Below, in pieces: positions 27,136 to 37,594 of a stretch of DNA of 64,000 nt (position 1 is the first letter of the stretch; each line of letters opens with the position of its first letter). The DNA is from Bacillaceae bacterium (lineage in GTDB: Bacteria; Bacillota; Bacilli; Bacillales; Alkalibacillaceae): positions 62,001 through 126,000 of the forward strand of contig JACDOD010000008.1 of NCBI GenBank assembly GCA_017656265.1, written 5' to 3'. Under the pieces are notes generated by a model, which saw nothing but the letters and a program-made list of their open reading frames with translations, searched no databases and had not been told where the DNA came from. Made by a program: the position numbers and the translations under genes.

Positions 27136-28924
27136 TGTTCAAAACCTCCTCTTTTTTAACTGATGAATCTTGCCCTAACATTCCGGCAATAAATGCACTG
27201 GCAATCGTTTCAAAATCAAGTCCTTCTTCTTTGAAGGAATCAACAAACACACCTGGAACCTTAAGATCAGTGCCCAAGTATAAGCGGAATATTGTATCCA
27301 TAAACGCCTGTTTGTTACCTGCCTTGACAGCATTGATAAGTCGATAAGCAATTCCTTCTAATTTTTTTCTGCCGCTTGCACGATATGGTCCATCTCCTGT
27401 TTGATTGTCCCGGCTGTTTACCATTTGTTCACGCAACTCTACTCCACGGTAATAAATAAAAGAAATCAGTTTATCTTGACTTCGCATATCTTTCACCCCT
27501 TTTTTTGCCTGTAATATTCGCTGCCGCTCACGAACAGCATGAAAAGCACCCTGGCCATGATACGGATTGGAAATGGTTTCCCTCAAATACTCAAAAATCA
27601 CCTCGATCGGGTCTATTCCTTTGAAAATCGTTCTGAGAAAAGCATCACGCAGGTCTCTATGCTGCAGCCATTTCAATCCCTTCCCATATTCAGCTAAATA
27701 CCTGACTAAATATGTAGGCATATGATAGTAATCAAGTAATGTTTTCTTTGCCTGATAATCAGAATGAACCTCTAAGAAAAAATAAGAATTATTTATTCGC
27801 TCGGCTTTATCCAGCGACTCCTGTAGCACATTTACGATTGCTTCTCCGAAAGTAGACCCCTTAGAACGTAAGTCACGATAATGATGATTAAGTTTCATAA
27901 TGTTAAAAAAGGATTCTTGTGACAGAATCAGTCCTGCATAACGAAGTGTTTCATTTGCTTGAGCACTTCCTACTTTTCTTGAATAGAATGCCATTCCTAG
28001 CGGTGACATAAATAATATGAGCCTTGCAACCGAACTCAAGGGAACTGGCTGCTTCTTATCAAAATCCCAGTGGAAATTCACTGCTTTACTTTTCGAAAGA
28101 GCCAGAGGTGAAAAAACCATTTCTTCATAAGATTGAGTAGCCAATAATCCGTCAATAAATGAGCATGGAAGTGCATGTTCCTTAAAATACTGCTTAACTA
28201 GATCAATTGATTTGAGTTTTTTGACAATTTTCAGCCAATCTTTAAACGGTTTGTAATCCTGGTGTTCGGTCAAAAAATCTATGATTTCTCCTGCTTGGTT
28301 ACCCGATTTCAGGAACTCTGAAAATTTTAATTCTAAATAAGCAGGCTTTACAAAATCCTTTTCAATTTGTTCAACATGTTCTTCTGTACTTTTAGCATTA
28401 AATGAGGGCTGCAGAATGCTTGTCTGACCAAAGAAGGGATTTAGTATAACTGCTTTAACATAATTGAGAGTTAGCTTTTCATTGATTAATTTTGATGAGG
28501 CATACTTCCTATACATTTCTATCGATTTTTCAGTATTGAGTAGATCTTTTTCTTGTTTTACCCCTTTGACTTGTTCCACAATTTCACTTAATTTCTTATA
28601 ATCCTCTGTATCTTCAAAATACTTCTTTACTTTTTTTACCTGCTCATTCATCGTTCTTCTAATTTCTGTTGCATATTGCTTGATGCGGTCAGGATTTTTT
28701 TTCATTTGGTTGAAGTACCAGTTCATGCGACTAATATCTCTTTCAACTACACTGAACCGTTGAATCAATTCATAAATATATTTTTCTGCTAAACCATTTA
28801 ATGATTCAGCATTTAACGTAACCCCATTATCGCTAAAAGTGATCTGGTTCTCATCTAACAACTGTGTCAACCCTATTAATCCAGCTGTCATAGCCCATTC
28901 TTCAGCCTCAATATATATCGACAT
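27128..28924 (-). CDS. cas8b1: Cas8b1 (Cst1-like) large subunit
   Basis: 598 residues, at the cas8 position between cas6 and a Cst2-type cas7, so assigned as Cas8b1/Cst1, the large Cascade subunit that reads the PAM. Regions such as 'LILFMSPLGMAFYSRKVGSAQANETLRYAGLILSQESFF' fit the family. Cst1 proteins are named for paired CxxC motifs, but this protein has almost no cysteines, so the zinc site is absent. The start overlaps the cas6 stop by one base. The family call rests partly on context. Confidence 0.85.
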   Translation of the reverse strand: MSIYIEAEEWAMTAGLIGLTQLLDENQITFSDNGVTLNAESLNGLAEKYIYELIQRFSVVERDISRMNWYFNQMKKNPDRIKQYATEIRRTMNEQVKKVKKYFEDTEDYKKLSEIVEQVKGVKQEKDLLNTEKSIEMYRKYASSKLINEKLTLNYVKAVILNPFFGQTSILQPSFNAKSTEEHVEQIEKDFVKPAYLELKFSEFLKSGNQAGEIIDFLTEHQDYKPFKDWLKIVKKLKSIDLVKQYFKEHALPCSFIDGLLATQSYEEMVFSPLALSKSKAVNFHWDFDKKQPVPLSSVARLILFMSPLGMAFYSRKVGSAQANETLRYAGLILSQESFFNIMKLNHHYRDLRSKGSTFGEAIVNVLQESLDKAERINNSYFFLEVHSDYQAKKTLLDYYHMPTYLVRYLAEYGKGLKWLQHRDLRDAFLRTIFKGIDPIEVIFEYLRETISNPYHGQGAFHAVRERQRILQAKKGVKDMRSQDKLISFIYYRGVELREQMVNSRDNQTGDGPYRASGRKKLEGIAYRLINAVKAGNKQAFMDTIFRLYLGTDLKVPGVFVDSFKEEGLDFETIASAFIAGMLGQDSSVKKEEVLNNG

Positions 28925-29649
28925 TAATGCACCTCCTCTCCCTCATATGTTAGCAATCCAAAATATGTTGTTCTTTTACCAATACCCAGTTTGTAAAGGA
29001 TTTGTAAGTCATCTGGGTGTCCCGATAATTTGAATGAACCTCTGTATGCTGTGAAGAATAAAGAGGAATTCTGGTGTTTCTTCTTAAAAAATCGGTTACT
29101 TTCTTTTATAACGGTTTTTTTCATGTTAATCGGTGTAAACTGAAGGGGCTGGTACAATTTCCGATTGGCAGCACGTTCTATCTGGAGATTAGCAAAATAA
29201 TTTAGTTCTTTTTCATACTGTTCATCTGTAGGAGATAGTGGATTTCCTTTTCGGTCTTCAACTAAAATCGGGGACAAAGTTTTCATATAAACACTATTAG
29301 TAGTGATTGTTGCTTCTTTCAAAATCTGAATATTTTTTTGCTTCCAGGTCACTCCATCAATCTCATATGTTTTTAATTGTTTAAGACCGTTGAAAGCATG
29401 CACAGCAAATTCCATCTCTGAACTGACGGTTATGGTAATTTCCTTCACTTGAATACTATCACTAGAAACTTTGAAATCTTTTAAATATGTTGCAAACGAA
29501 AATGGCTTTATTTCGTTTTTATTCTTGATGAACAATGTTTTGTAATATAATTCATCTTCATTTTTTATGGCTTCCTTAATTAAGCTGTAAACTTTCATTC
29601 TGTAATGAAGAGGAAGCCTGTCTACTTTATATGTTACGGCGAACCTCAT
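28924..29649 (-). CDS. cas6: Cas6 crRNA endoribonuclease
   Basis: 241 residues. RAMP fold with an early 'LPLHYRMKVYSLIKEA' segment and the diagnostic C-terminal glycine-rich loop 'GSFKLSGHPDDLQILYKLGIGKRTTYFG'. It cuts pre-crRNA within each repeat. It is first in the cas operon; AAAGGGAGGTGG is the ribosome site and a TTGACC-N17-TAATAT promoter lies 41-69 bases upstream of the start codon. The leader between them contains the protospacer-like target of the crRNA-like RNA at 29822. Confidence 0.94.
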   Translation of the reverse strand: MRFAVTYKVDRLPLHYRMKVYSLIKEAIKNEDELYYKTLFIKNKNEIKPFSFATYLKDFKVSSDSIQVKEITITVSSEMEFAVHAFNGLKQLKTYEIDGVTWKQKNIQILKEATITTNSVYMKTLSPILVEDRKGNPLSPTDEQYEKELNYFANLQIERAANRKLYQPLQFTPINMKKTVIKESNRFFKKKHQNSSLFFTAYRGSFKLSGHPDDLQILYKLGIGKRTTYFGLLTYEGEEVH

Positions 29650-29660
29650 AAAACCACCTC

Positions 29661-29681
29661 CCTTTCTTATATTAATTTTAT
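29661..29681 (+). promoter_or_regulatory. Putative Cascade target site in the cas6 leader
   Basis: On the plus strand CCT (29661-29663) is followed by TTCTTATATTAATTTTAT. Its first 11 bases equal the first 11 of the pseudo-spacer at 29873-29902, and 16 of 18 match. One of the two mismatches is position 12, which is flipped out in type I crRNA-target duplexes. CCT would be the PAM; CCN-type PAMs are known in type I-B. Binding here would cover the leader between the start point and the ribosome site of cas6. Confidence 0.7.
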
Positions 29682-29689
29682 TGCTAATA

Positions 29690-29718
29690 ATATTACATCA
29701 AATCCCTCATTTGGTCAA
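29690..29718 (-). promoter_or_regulatory. Promoter of the cas operon
   Basis: TTGACC (29718-29713) and TAATAT (29695-29690) on the minus strand are exactly 17 bp apart, a strong sigma-A-like promoter that would start transcription about 35 bases before the cas6 ATG. Confidence 0.75.
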
Positions 29719-29778
29719 TGTTACCATGTGAATTTATAGAATTTATTCGTTTAAGATAGTTCCATTATATTTTTTCAT

Positions 29779-29795
29779 ATGACAATAATTGTCAT
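29779..29795. promoter_or_regulatory. 7-1-7 palindrome upstream of the cas promoter
   Basis: ATGACAATAATTGTCAT contains the 7-1-7 inverted repeat TGACAAT-A-ATTGTCA, the geometry of Fur/PerR/Zur-type boxes. It lies about 60 bases upstream of the cas -35 element. It could bind a Fur-family protein or the WYL regulator encoded next door; both are inferences. Confidence 0.45.
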
Positions 29796-29821
29796 GGGAA
29801 CATATTTTCCTTTAAAAACAT

Positions 29822-29931
29822 AAAAAAAATGACGAGAAATACTCGTCAATCCCCACTGCGTTCAGATAAAAGTTATACATTTTGAAAAAAATAATATAAG
29901 AATTTTATATCCCACTGCGTTCAGATTTTTT
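29822..29931 (-). ncRNA. CreR-like crRNA-type regulatory RNA (repeat, pseudo-spacer, repeat, terminator)
   Basis: Read on the minus strand: degenerate repeat 1 (ATCTGAACGCAGTGGGATATAA at 29926-29903), a 30-nt pseudo-spacer (29902-29873), and degenerate repeat 2 (TTTTATCTGAACGCAGTGGG, from 29872). Then TGACGAG-TATTT-CTCGTCA with eight T residues forms a Rho-independent terminator. Repeat 1 keeps the 3' part that forms the crRNA 5' handle; repeat 2 keeps the Cas6-cleavage side and decays into the terminator. A promoter-like TGGAAA-N17-TATACT (29965-29937) would start the RNA at repeat 1. The pseudo-spacer seed matches the cas6 leader (29664-29681). CreR-type RNAs are known to guide Cascade to repress cas promoters with only partial matching; assigning this RNA to that class is inference from architecture and match. 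Confidence 0.8.
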
Positions 29932-29956
29932 ACAATAGTATACAGGACTCTACTTG

Positions 29957-30970
29957 TTATTTCCATCCCTCTAATGAACGGTTATTAATTGTCTTTTCAT
30001 ACCTTTTTACTAACTCTTTATATTCATGTCTTAATTTTTCACGAACTTGTGCTGGTGAAAGAACGGTTGCATTTAACCCAAAAGAGCGTACCCAGCGAAG
30101 AAATTCCTCTATACTTTTGACAGTCACTTTTAATGTCACTGAGCCATCTTTATGTCGTTCAATTTCTGGGTCAACATTAAACGGTTGTTCTAAAACATAG
30201 CGAGCTACATCCGAATCAAAATGAACCACAAAAGTAGTTCTAATTCCTTCATCCATGATGGACCAACGTTCAGACAAAAAGCGATCAATGCTAAACTCTT
30301 TAGGAATAAAAAAGGATTCCTCTGTTAGTCTTACTACTTTGAAACGATCCAGCCTAAAAACTCGTTCTTCTTTTCGAATATGACAATACGCAACTAGATA
30401 TAGATGCCCTTCTCGCATAACAAAAACATAAGGATTGAGTTTCCGTGTATTATGATCGTCACGTGATATTGTATAGTAATCGGCTTCAACAACTATATTT
30501 GCTGCCATGGCATTAATCATAATGGGCAGGATTTTATTATCCTGAAGGCATTTTGAACGGTTTTGAAATACAATCCTTTCATCTAATATAAGATCTATGC
30601 TTGATGAATCTGTCTGTTTAACAAACCTTGATACTTTTTCTATACCTTTTTTATAGGCAAGGTGCAGAGGATGGTGATCTGATAATTTTCCAGTAGACAG
30701 AAAAGGAAATAATATTAGCGCCATAAATTCATCAAGCGTAAGATGATTTCCGATTCTTGCTGGACTATGTATTAATTTATAGCCATATTTAGGATCAACA
30801 TGAAAATAAAATCCTACTTCTTCGAGTTTTTTTATATCCCTGTAAATGGTACGTTGTGAAGCATGACAAAGGTCAGCTAAAGTTCTTGAACTGGCATATT
30901 CATGATTTGTCAGATAATTAACTATAAAGAAAAGACGTTCAATATGGTTTAATTTCTCTGGATACGTCAT
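29957..30970 (-). CDS. WYL-domain transcriptional regulator
   Basis: 337 residues. An HTH_11 winged helix ('YASSRTLADLCHASQRTIYRDIKKLEEVGFYFHVDPKYGYKL') is followed by a WYL ligand-binding domain ('KLNPYVFVMREGHLYLVAYCHIRKEERVFRLDRFKVVRL') and a WCX-like C-terminal extension. WYL proteins often regulate CRISPR and other defence loci by sensing nucleic-acid or nucleotide ligands. ATG at 30970 is preferred to the GTG at 30979 because AAAGG is then 10 bases away. It lies upstream of the CreR-like RNA and cas6 on the same strand, so control of cas expression is likely. Confidence 0.88.
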   Translation of the reverse strand: MTYPEKLNHIERLFFIVNYLTNHEYASSRTLADLCHASQRTIYRDIKKLEEVGFYFHVDPKYGYKLIHSPARIGNHLTLDEFMALILFPFLSTGKLSDHHPLHLAYKKGIEKVSRFVKQTDSSSIDLILDERIVFQNRSKCLQDNKILPIMINAMAANIVVEADYYTISRDDHNTRKLNPYVFVMREGHLYLVAYCHIRKEERVFRLDRFKVVRLTEESFFIPKEFSIDRFLSERWSIMDEGIRTTFVVHFDSDVARYVLEQPFNVDPEIERHKDGSVTLKVTVKSIEEFLRWVRSFGLNATVLSPAQVREKLRHEYKELVKRYEKTINNRSLEGWK

Positions 30971-31042
30971 CCTTTCCACACCTTTCAGTGAATGTTGAAA
31001 CTATTTCATTAACTCCCTGGTGAGATTCCAGTTGTTTAGATG

Positions 31043-32511
31043 ATTTATACCCGCAACGTTCAGATAATATCTAACCCTTATTTAATGACCTCCAAAACAA
31101 ATGTTATTTATATCCCACTACGTTCAGATAAAACTGATTTTTTGTAAAATGATTTACCTTATTATCTGAACTTTATATCCCACTACGTTCAGATAAAACT
31201 TGCCGTATTGTGCGTCTTGCAAGACTTCCTCGATCTTTATATCCCACTACGTTCAGATAAAACCCTGAAGTTCTTCATCCGTCATCTTTTCAAAATATCC
31301 CTTTATATCCCACTACGTTCAGATAAAACGGTCGTATTCGGGTTCGCCTTCCTCATTTTTGCCCGCCTTTATATCCCACTACGTTCAGATAAAACTATAA
31401 AGGGGCAGAAAAGGCATTAGATGCGACCAACTTTATATCCCACTACGTTCAGATAAAACTGAGGCATTCTTAGCAAGATGTGAGTTTGGTGGAAACTTTA
31501 TATCCCACTACGTTCAGATAAAACAAGAAAATCATACTGCTTGGATTGTCTCTATAGTAATCTTTATATCCCACTACGTTCAGATAAAACGCTTAATTCT
31601 TCGTACACAGCTACTCCGTAAATTTTAGCTTTATATCCCACTACGTTCAGATAAAACAGTCAAATATATCCTTAGGCAATTTGCTCCAATTCCCTTTATA
31701 TCCCACTACGTTCAGATAAAACGAAATTCAAGTAACAAAGGAAACTAGAGGTCTACTTGCTTTATATCCCACTACGTTCAGATAAAACGTTGTGAATGGC
31801 CACACCTTCAAAAACTGATCCCCCCTTTATATCCCACTACGTTCAGATAAAACAATTGATGTTGCGTTAAGAGAAGTTATTGAATTGACACTTTATATCC
31901 CACTACGTTCAGATAAAACATTCCTAAACCGCCAAAGCCGATTGTCATGGCTGAAAACTTTATATCCCACTACGTTCAGATAAAACTTCATAATCCCCAT
32001 GTGAACTAACATGACAGATAGTTCACCTTTATATCCCACTACGTTCAGATAAAACCATTTCCGTTGTCATACATATCGTTGTATTCTTCTTCTTTATATC
32101 CCACTACGTTCAGATAAAACAATTCCGCCATTTGCAGGATATTCAAGTTCTGTCACTTTATATCCCACTACGTTCAGATAAAACAACCATTGATGAAGTA
32201 AATGCAATTAGTTGGTAAGGCTTTATATCCCACTACGTTCAGATAAAACTTACTATTTTGAATCGCTTTTACGATCCCCTGATCGGCTTTATATCCCACT
32301 ACGTTCAGATAAAACGCTCACGAACGCCTCAAACCCATCGTCCTCTTCTTTCTTTATATCCCACTACGTTCAGATAAAACGTAGCTGATCGTCAGCTTCG
32401 CCGTTGTCGTCCTCAACTTTATATCCCACTACGTTCAGATAAAACCTAACTGTTCATCCATAAAAGCATCCCAGCCATCAGCCTTTATATCCCACTACGT
32501 TCAGATAAAAC
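31043..32511 (-). CRISPR. CRISPR array 2, type I-B, 22 repeats
   Basis: Twenty-two copies of the same 29-nt repeat as array 1 from 31106 to 32511 (the first, leader-distal copy has one changed end base). A clearly degenerate copy lies at 31043-31070 (TTTATACCCGCAACGTTCAG). Spacers are about 35-37 nt and all look different. The decay at the low-coordinate end and the leader at the high end show minus-strand transcription. The array lies upstream of the WYL gene, so the two arrays bracket the cas operon. Confidence 0.97.
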
Positions 32512-32750
32512 CCTAAAAATTAGAATAGCTGAAACCCTCATGTCTCAAGGGGTTGAAACATTTCCATAATTGTACGAAAAGCTTTATTTTGCAGTAAATC
32601 ATCAGTCGTGTTTTCCAGGTTTTAATCAGATTCCTCTCAATCCCTTGTGGCTCAAGGCCTTATGTGCTCTAACCCAAAATTCTGATTTACTGCAAATCGC
32701 CCTATTCGGATGACTATATTTTACAGCAAAATGCCATATTTTACAATCCA
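32512..32750 (-). promoter_or_regulatory. Leader of CRISPR array 2
   Basis: Non-coding sequence after the last perfect repeat. It shares with leader 1 a CATGTCTCAAGGGGTT block near the array and TTTTGCAGTAAATCATCAGT (from 32587). An inverted copy of part of this, GATTTACTGCAAATC, lies at 32684-32698. It is a probable promoter and integration signal. Confidence 0.7.
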
Positions 32751-32756
32751 ATCACT

Positions 32757-33200
32757 CCCCCTCTACCCTCGGCTTGTACGATGCCTTTTTCTGATCCAGC
32801 TTCAGGATTTCCACGAGCTGCTCGGCCATGTAGCTGGAACTGTATTTGAATCCGTTGTTGACCCACTCGATGATCATCCCGATAATCGCGTACACCCGGT
32901 AACTGGCATGAATTTATCGGTTAATTTTTGGATTAGGTGAGGATTCATCCAGATCCTTAAGGGCGAGATCACGCAAAACCTTTCCAATCTTCATCTGAAA
33001 GCCAAACAGAGTACTGGATCTATAAAGCAGCGTGTAAAAACTGGCATATTTGTACACATGGTCGAACACCTTAGCCACCTATGATGTCAGGTTTTTCATT
33101 TCCGGGGTGCGGGAATCTTTATAGGTGTCGCGGTAGGATGCCCAAAAAGGCATCAGATGTAACACCATCGCACCTGTTGGAGTAAAAACCTGGAACAGTG
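32757..33200 (-). pseudogene. tetR pseudogene (copy 2)
   Basis: One minus-strand frame reads 'MVLHLMPFWASYRDTYKDSRTPEMKNLTS*VAKVFDHVYKYASFYTLLYRSSTLFGFQ...' and, after a second stop, '...YAIIGMIIEWVNNGFKYSSSYMAEQLVEILKLDQKK'. This is the ligand-binding part of a TetR-family regulator with two in-frame stop codons and no HTH. The last 40 codons are about 85-90% identical in DNA to copy 1 at 19166. It lies just outside the leader of array 2. Confidence 0.7.
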
Positions 33201-33260
33201 ATTACCGCAGATGCAGGCTGGACGGCGTTTTAACGTAAATGGAGTCCAATCTAAAGTGAC

Positions 33261-33302
33261 AATCCCGGCTATGGCAGCGAATCCATGACCGGGATTTTTT
33301 TC
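33261..33302 (+). terminator. Hairpin with T run on the plus strand
   Basis: AATCCCGG and CCGGGATT pair and are followed by TTTTTTTC. No plus-strand gene precedes it, so it is an orphan, perhaps left over from a lost gene. Confidence 0.5.
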
Positions 33303-33332
33303 TCCTTTACATCTTATCTGCACTCTTTTTTA

Positions 33333-33878
33333 CTATAATTTATGTAATCTTTTGGCCAGGGTATAGGCAAACACCGTAAACATCTGGTTAATTTCCCCTT
33401 CTATGACCATTCTCTCAAACTCTGAAACTGGGACCACCAAAGCTTCTGCAAATTCAGTCGGGTCAAGTTTCTGTTCACCCACTTTATAGCAGTCCTTCAC
33501 AAAAAAAGTGGTGATGGTGTTAGTCGACACGGCCGGATTTGTATAAAATCTACCGAGCTTTAATGGTGGAGCATCAGAAGTATAGCCAGTCTCCTCACGC
33601 AATTCCCTCATTACAGCGGATTCTAAGTCTTCATTTTCCTCTATTTTACCCGCAGGAATTTCAATAAAAAAATCGCCACCCCCATGCCTGTACTGCTTAA
33701 CGAGCAGTATTTCATCGTTTTCGGTAATAGCAATAATGTTAACCCATTCAGGATATTCGTTCACATAATAGTTCTCGATGATTTCGTCATTTGGCAGTAA
33801 AACCCGGTCACTTCTTAAATTGCCAAATGGTGTTTCATAAATATATCGGCTATTGAGAATTTCCCACTTTTTCATCAT
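33333..33878 (-). CDS. Nudix hydrolase (ADP-ribose pyrophosphatase-like)
   Basis: 181 residues. A full Nudix box is present: 'GKIEENEDLESAVMRELREETGY' (GX5EX7REUXEEXGU). The upstream 'EWVNIIAITENDEILLVKQYRHGGGDFFIEIPAG' is typical of NudF/ADP-ribose pyrophosphatases. It cleaves nucleoside diphosphate-linked compounds in the cytoplasm. The second methionine (33878) is preferred, with AGGTGG five bases before it. It lies next to a small membrane-protein gene on the same strand. Confidence 0.9.
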   Translation of the reverse strand: MMKKWEILNSRYIYETPFGNLRSDRVLLPNDEIIENYYVNEYPEWVNIIAITENDEILLVKQYRHGGGDFFIEIPAGKIEENEDLESAVMRELREETGYTSDAPPLKLGRFYTNPAVSTNTITTFFVKDCYKVGEQKLDPTEFAEALVVPVSEFERMVIEGEINQMFTVFAYTLAKRLHKL

Positions 33879-33910
33879 CTTCACCACCTAAATACAATAT
33901 TATCGAATTT

Positions 33911-34171
33911 TTAAAATACTCCCCTCAAGATAAAAAACTCAATCACAAGGACGATGAAACATAAAAAGAAAAAGATTCCCACTCGAAATTCAGCTTCCCA
34001 ATCTCTCAGTAGTTCTCCTTTAAAAAGAGAGATGATATCCGGACGCAAATCCAGCTTTATGCACTCCCAGAAGTGATCGGCATCATCGAAAAACTGCCGG
34101 AAGAAATAACGAAACAGGTAAAAATCCAGGACGATAAAAGCCATAAACAAAATATACGCAATCAGAACCAT
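33911..34171 (-). CDS. Small membrane protein, unknown
   Basis: 86 residues with two hydrophobic helices, near residues 3-25 and 65-85, separated by a charged segment ('DDADHFWECIKLDLRPDIISLFKGELLRDWEAEFR'). AAGGGGGAG precedes the ATG. I recognise no family. It may be co-transcribed with the Nudix gene 32 bases downstream. Confidence 0.6.
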   Translation of the reverse strand: MVLIAYILFMAFIVLDFYLFRYFFRQFFDDADHFWECIKLDLRPDIISLFKGELLRDWEAEFRVGIFFFLCFIVLVIEFFILRGVF

Positions 34172-34404
34172 CGTACTCCCCCTTCGCTTGTTTCCTCTAA
34201 TGATAAGTACGTATTTGTTAATGAAGAGTTTCGTTTTGAAAGGAGGAGAGCACGTCCAAATGCGTACAACGTGCAGATGCCATATATATAGAATGGCGAT
34301 CTTTATTTCATTGTCATTTATTCAAAGGGACTTGCGTTATACATAGTAATGGGAAAGGTTAATCTTCGGGTGTAGAAAATAGACTCCTGTGAGCAAGAAA
34401 TTTG

Positions 34405-34520
34405 TTTTCAATTACAAAGCAACAGTTCTCATTTATGAAATATACGCTCTCATATAGGGGATACAAATTTTCATTTATAACACAAGGTTCCCATTTGTAG
34501 ATACAGAATATCATTTGATC
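34405..34520. repeat. Degenerate ~21-bp tandem repeat
   Basis: Successive units TCTCATTTATGAAATATACGC, TCTCATATAGGGGATACAAAT, TTTCATTTATAACACAAGG and TCCCATTTGTAGATACAGAA follow each other at 20-21 bp spacing. It lies in the 580-base gap before katG. No function is known. The rest of that gap, apart from the promoter, shows nothing. Confidence 0.5.
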
Positions 34521-34617
34521 ATTATTGATTTCCCTTTAATTCGCATAAAATTATCACAAAGATCCTGATTAAATAAAAGATAATTTAAAAATTAATTTAA
34601 AGTAATAGAAATTAATC

Positions 34618-36937
<2,320 letters not shown>

Positions 36938-37006
36938 CAGACGTCAGGTTTTACAAAAAGCATAGGGAAATTCGCAGACGTCATTGCCTGATTCATCTGT
37001 TTCCGA

Positions 37007-37095
37007 AGCACCTTATGAGGATGCCTGATCTTATACTCATTCCTTTGACAGGAAAACGAGTTTAAGTCATGAGCACTGATAAGGTGCTTTTTTTA
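37007..37095 (+). terminator. Possible katG terminator with a long loop
   Basis: AGCACCTTAT (37007-37016) pairs with ATAAGGTGCT (37079-37088), followed by a T run. The loop is about 60 bases and itself contains CCTTTGACAGG. It is the only T-tailed stem after katG. Confidence 0.5.
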
Positions 37096-37189
37096 TTGCG
37101 ATGATCTGCTTTCAATGGGAAAAGTGATAGATGCCCAAGAGATTGAGTCTTTTCACCTTCATGAAGAACACATGCGCTTCGGTTGTGTT

Positions 37190-37530
37190 ATGGCCTTCCA
37201 TCGCTTTGATGAAGGCCATTTCCCCTGCGTTTCTTCCCTGTTTTGGCCTTCATCGCTTTGATGAAGGCCATTTCCCCTGCGCTTCGGCCCTGTTTTGGTC
37301 TTCATAGCTTTGATGAAGACCATTTCCACTGCACTTCTCCCCTGTTTTGGCTTTCATCACCTTGATGAAGGCCATTCCCCCTGCACTTCTCCCCTGTTTT
37401 GGCTTTCATCACCTTGATGAAGGCCATTCCCCCTGCACTTCTCCCCTGTTTTGGCTTTCATCGCCTTGATGAAGGCCATTTCCTCTGCACTTCTCCCCTG
37501 TTTTGGTTTTCATCACCTTGATGAAAATCA
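37190..37530. repeat. Tandem 52-bp hairpin repeats
   Basis: About 6.5 units at exact 52-bp spacing (TTTTGG at 37241, 37293, 37345, 37397, 37449, 37501). Each contains a hairpin such as GGCCTTCATC-gcttt-GATGAAGGCC plus a spacer CATTTCCCCTGCRCTTC. Arms co-vary: one unit has GGTCTTCAT...ATGAAGACC and the last has TTTTCATC...GATGAAAA, keeping the pairing. There is no coding frame; the track ORF at 37451 is an artefact. Function is unknown. Confidence 0.85.
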
Positions 37531-37594
37531 TATATTAAGGCAAATCATGTTTGGGAGGCCAATCAAGAATGTCGTTGGCTATCAACTTATTTCA

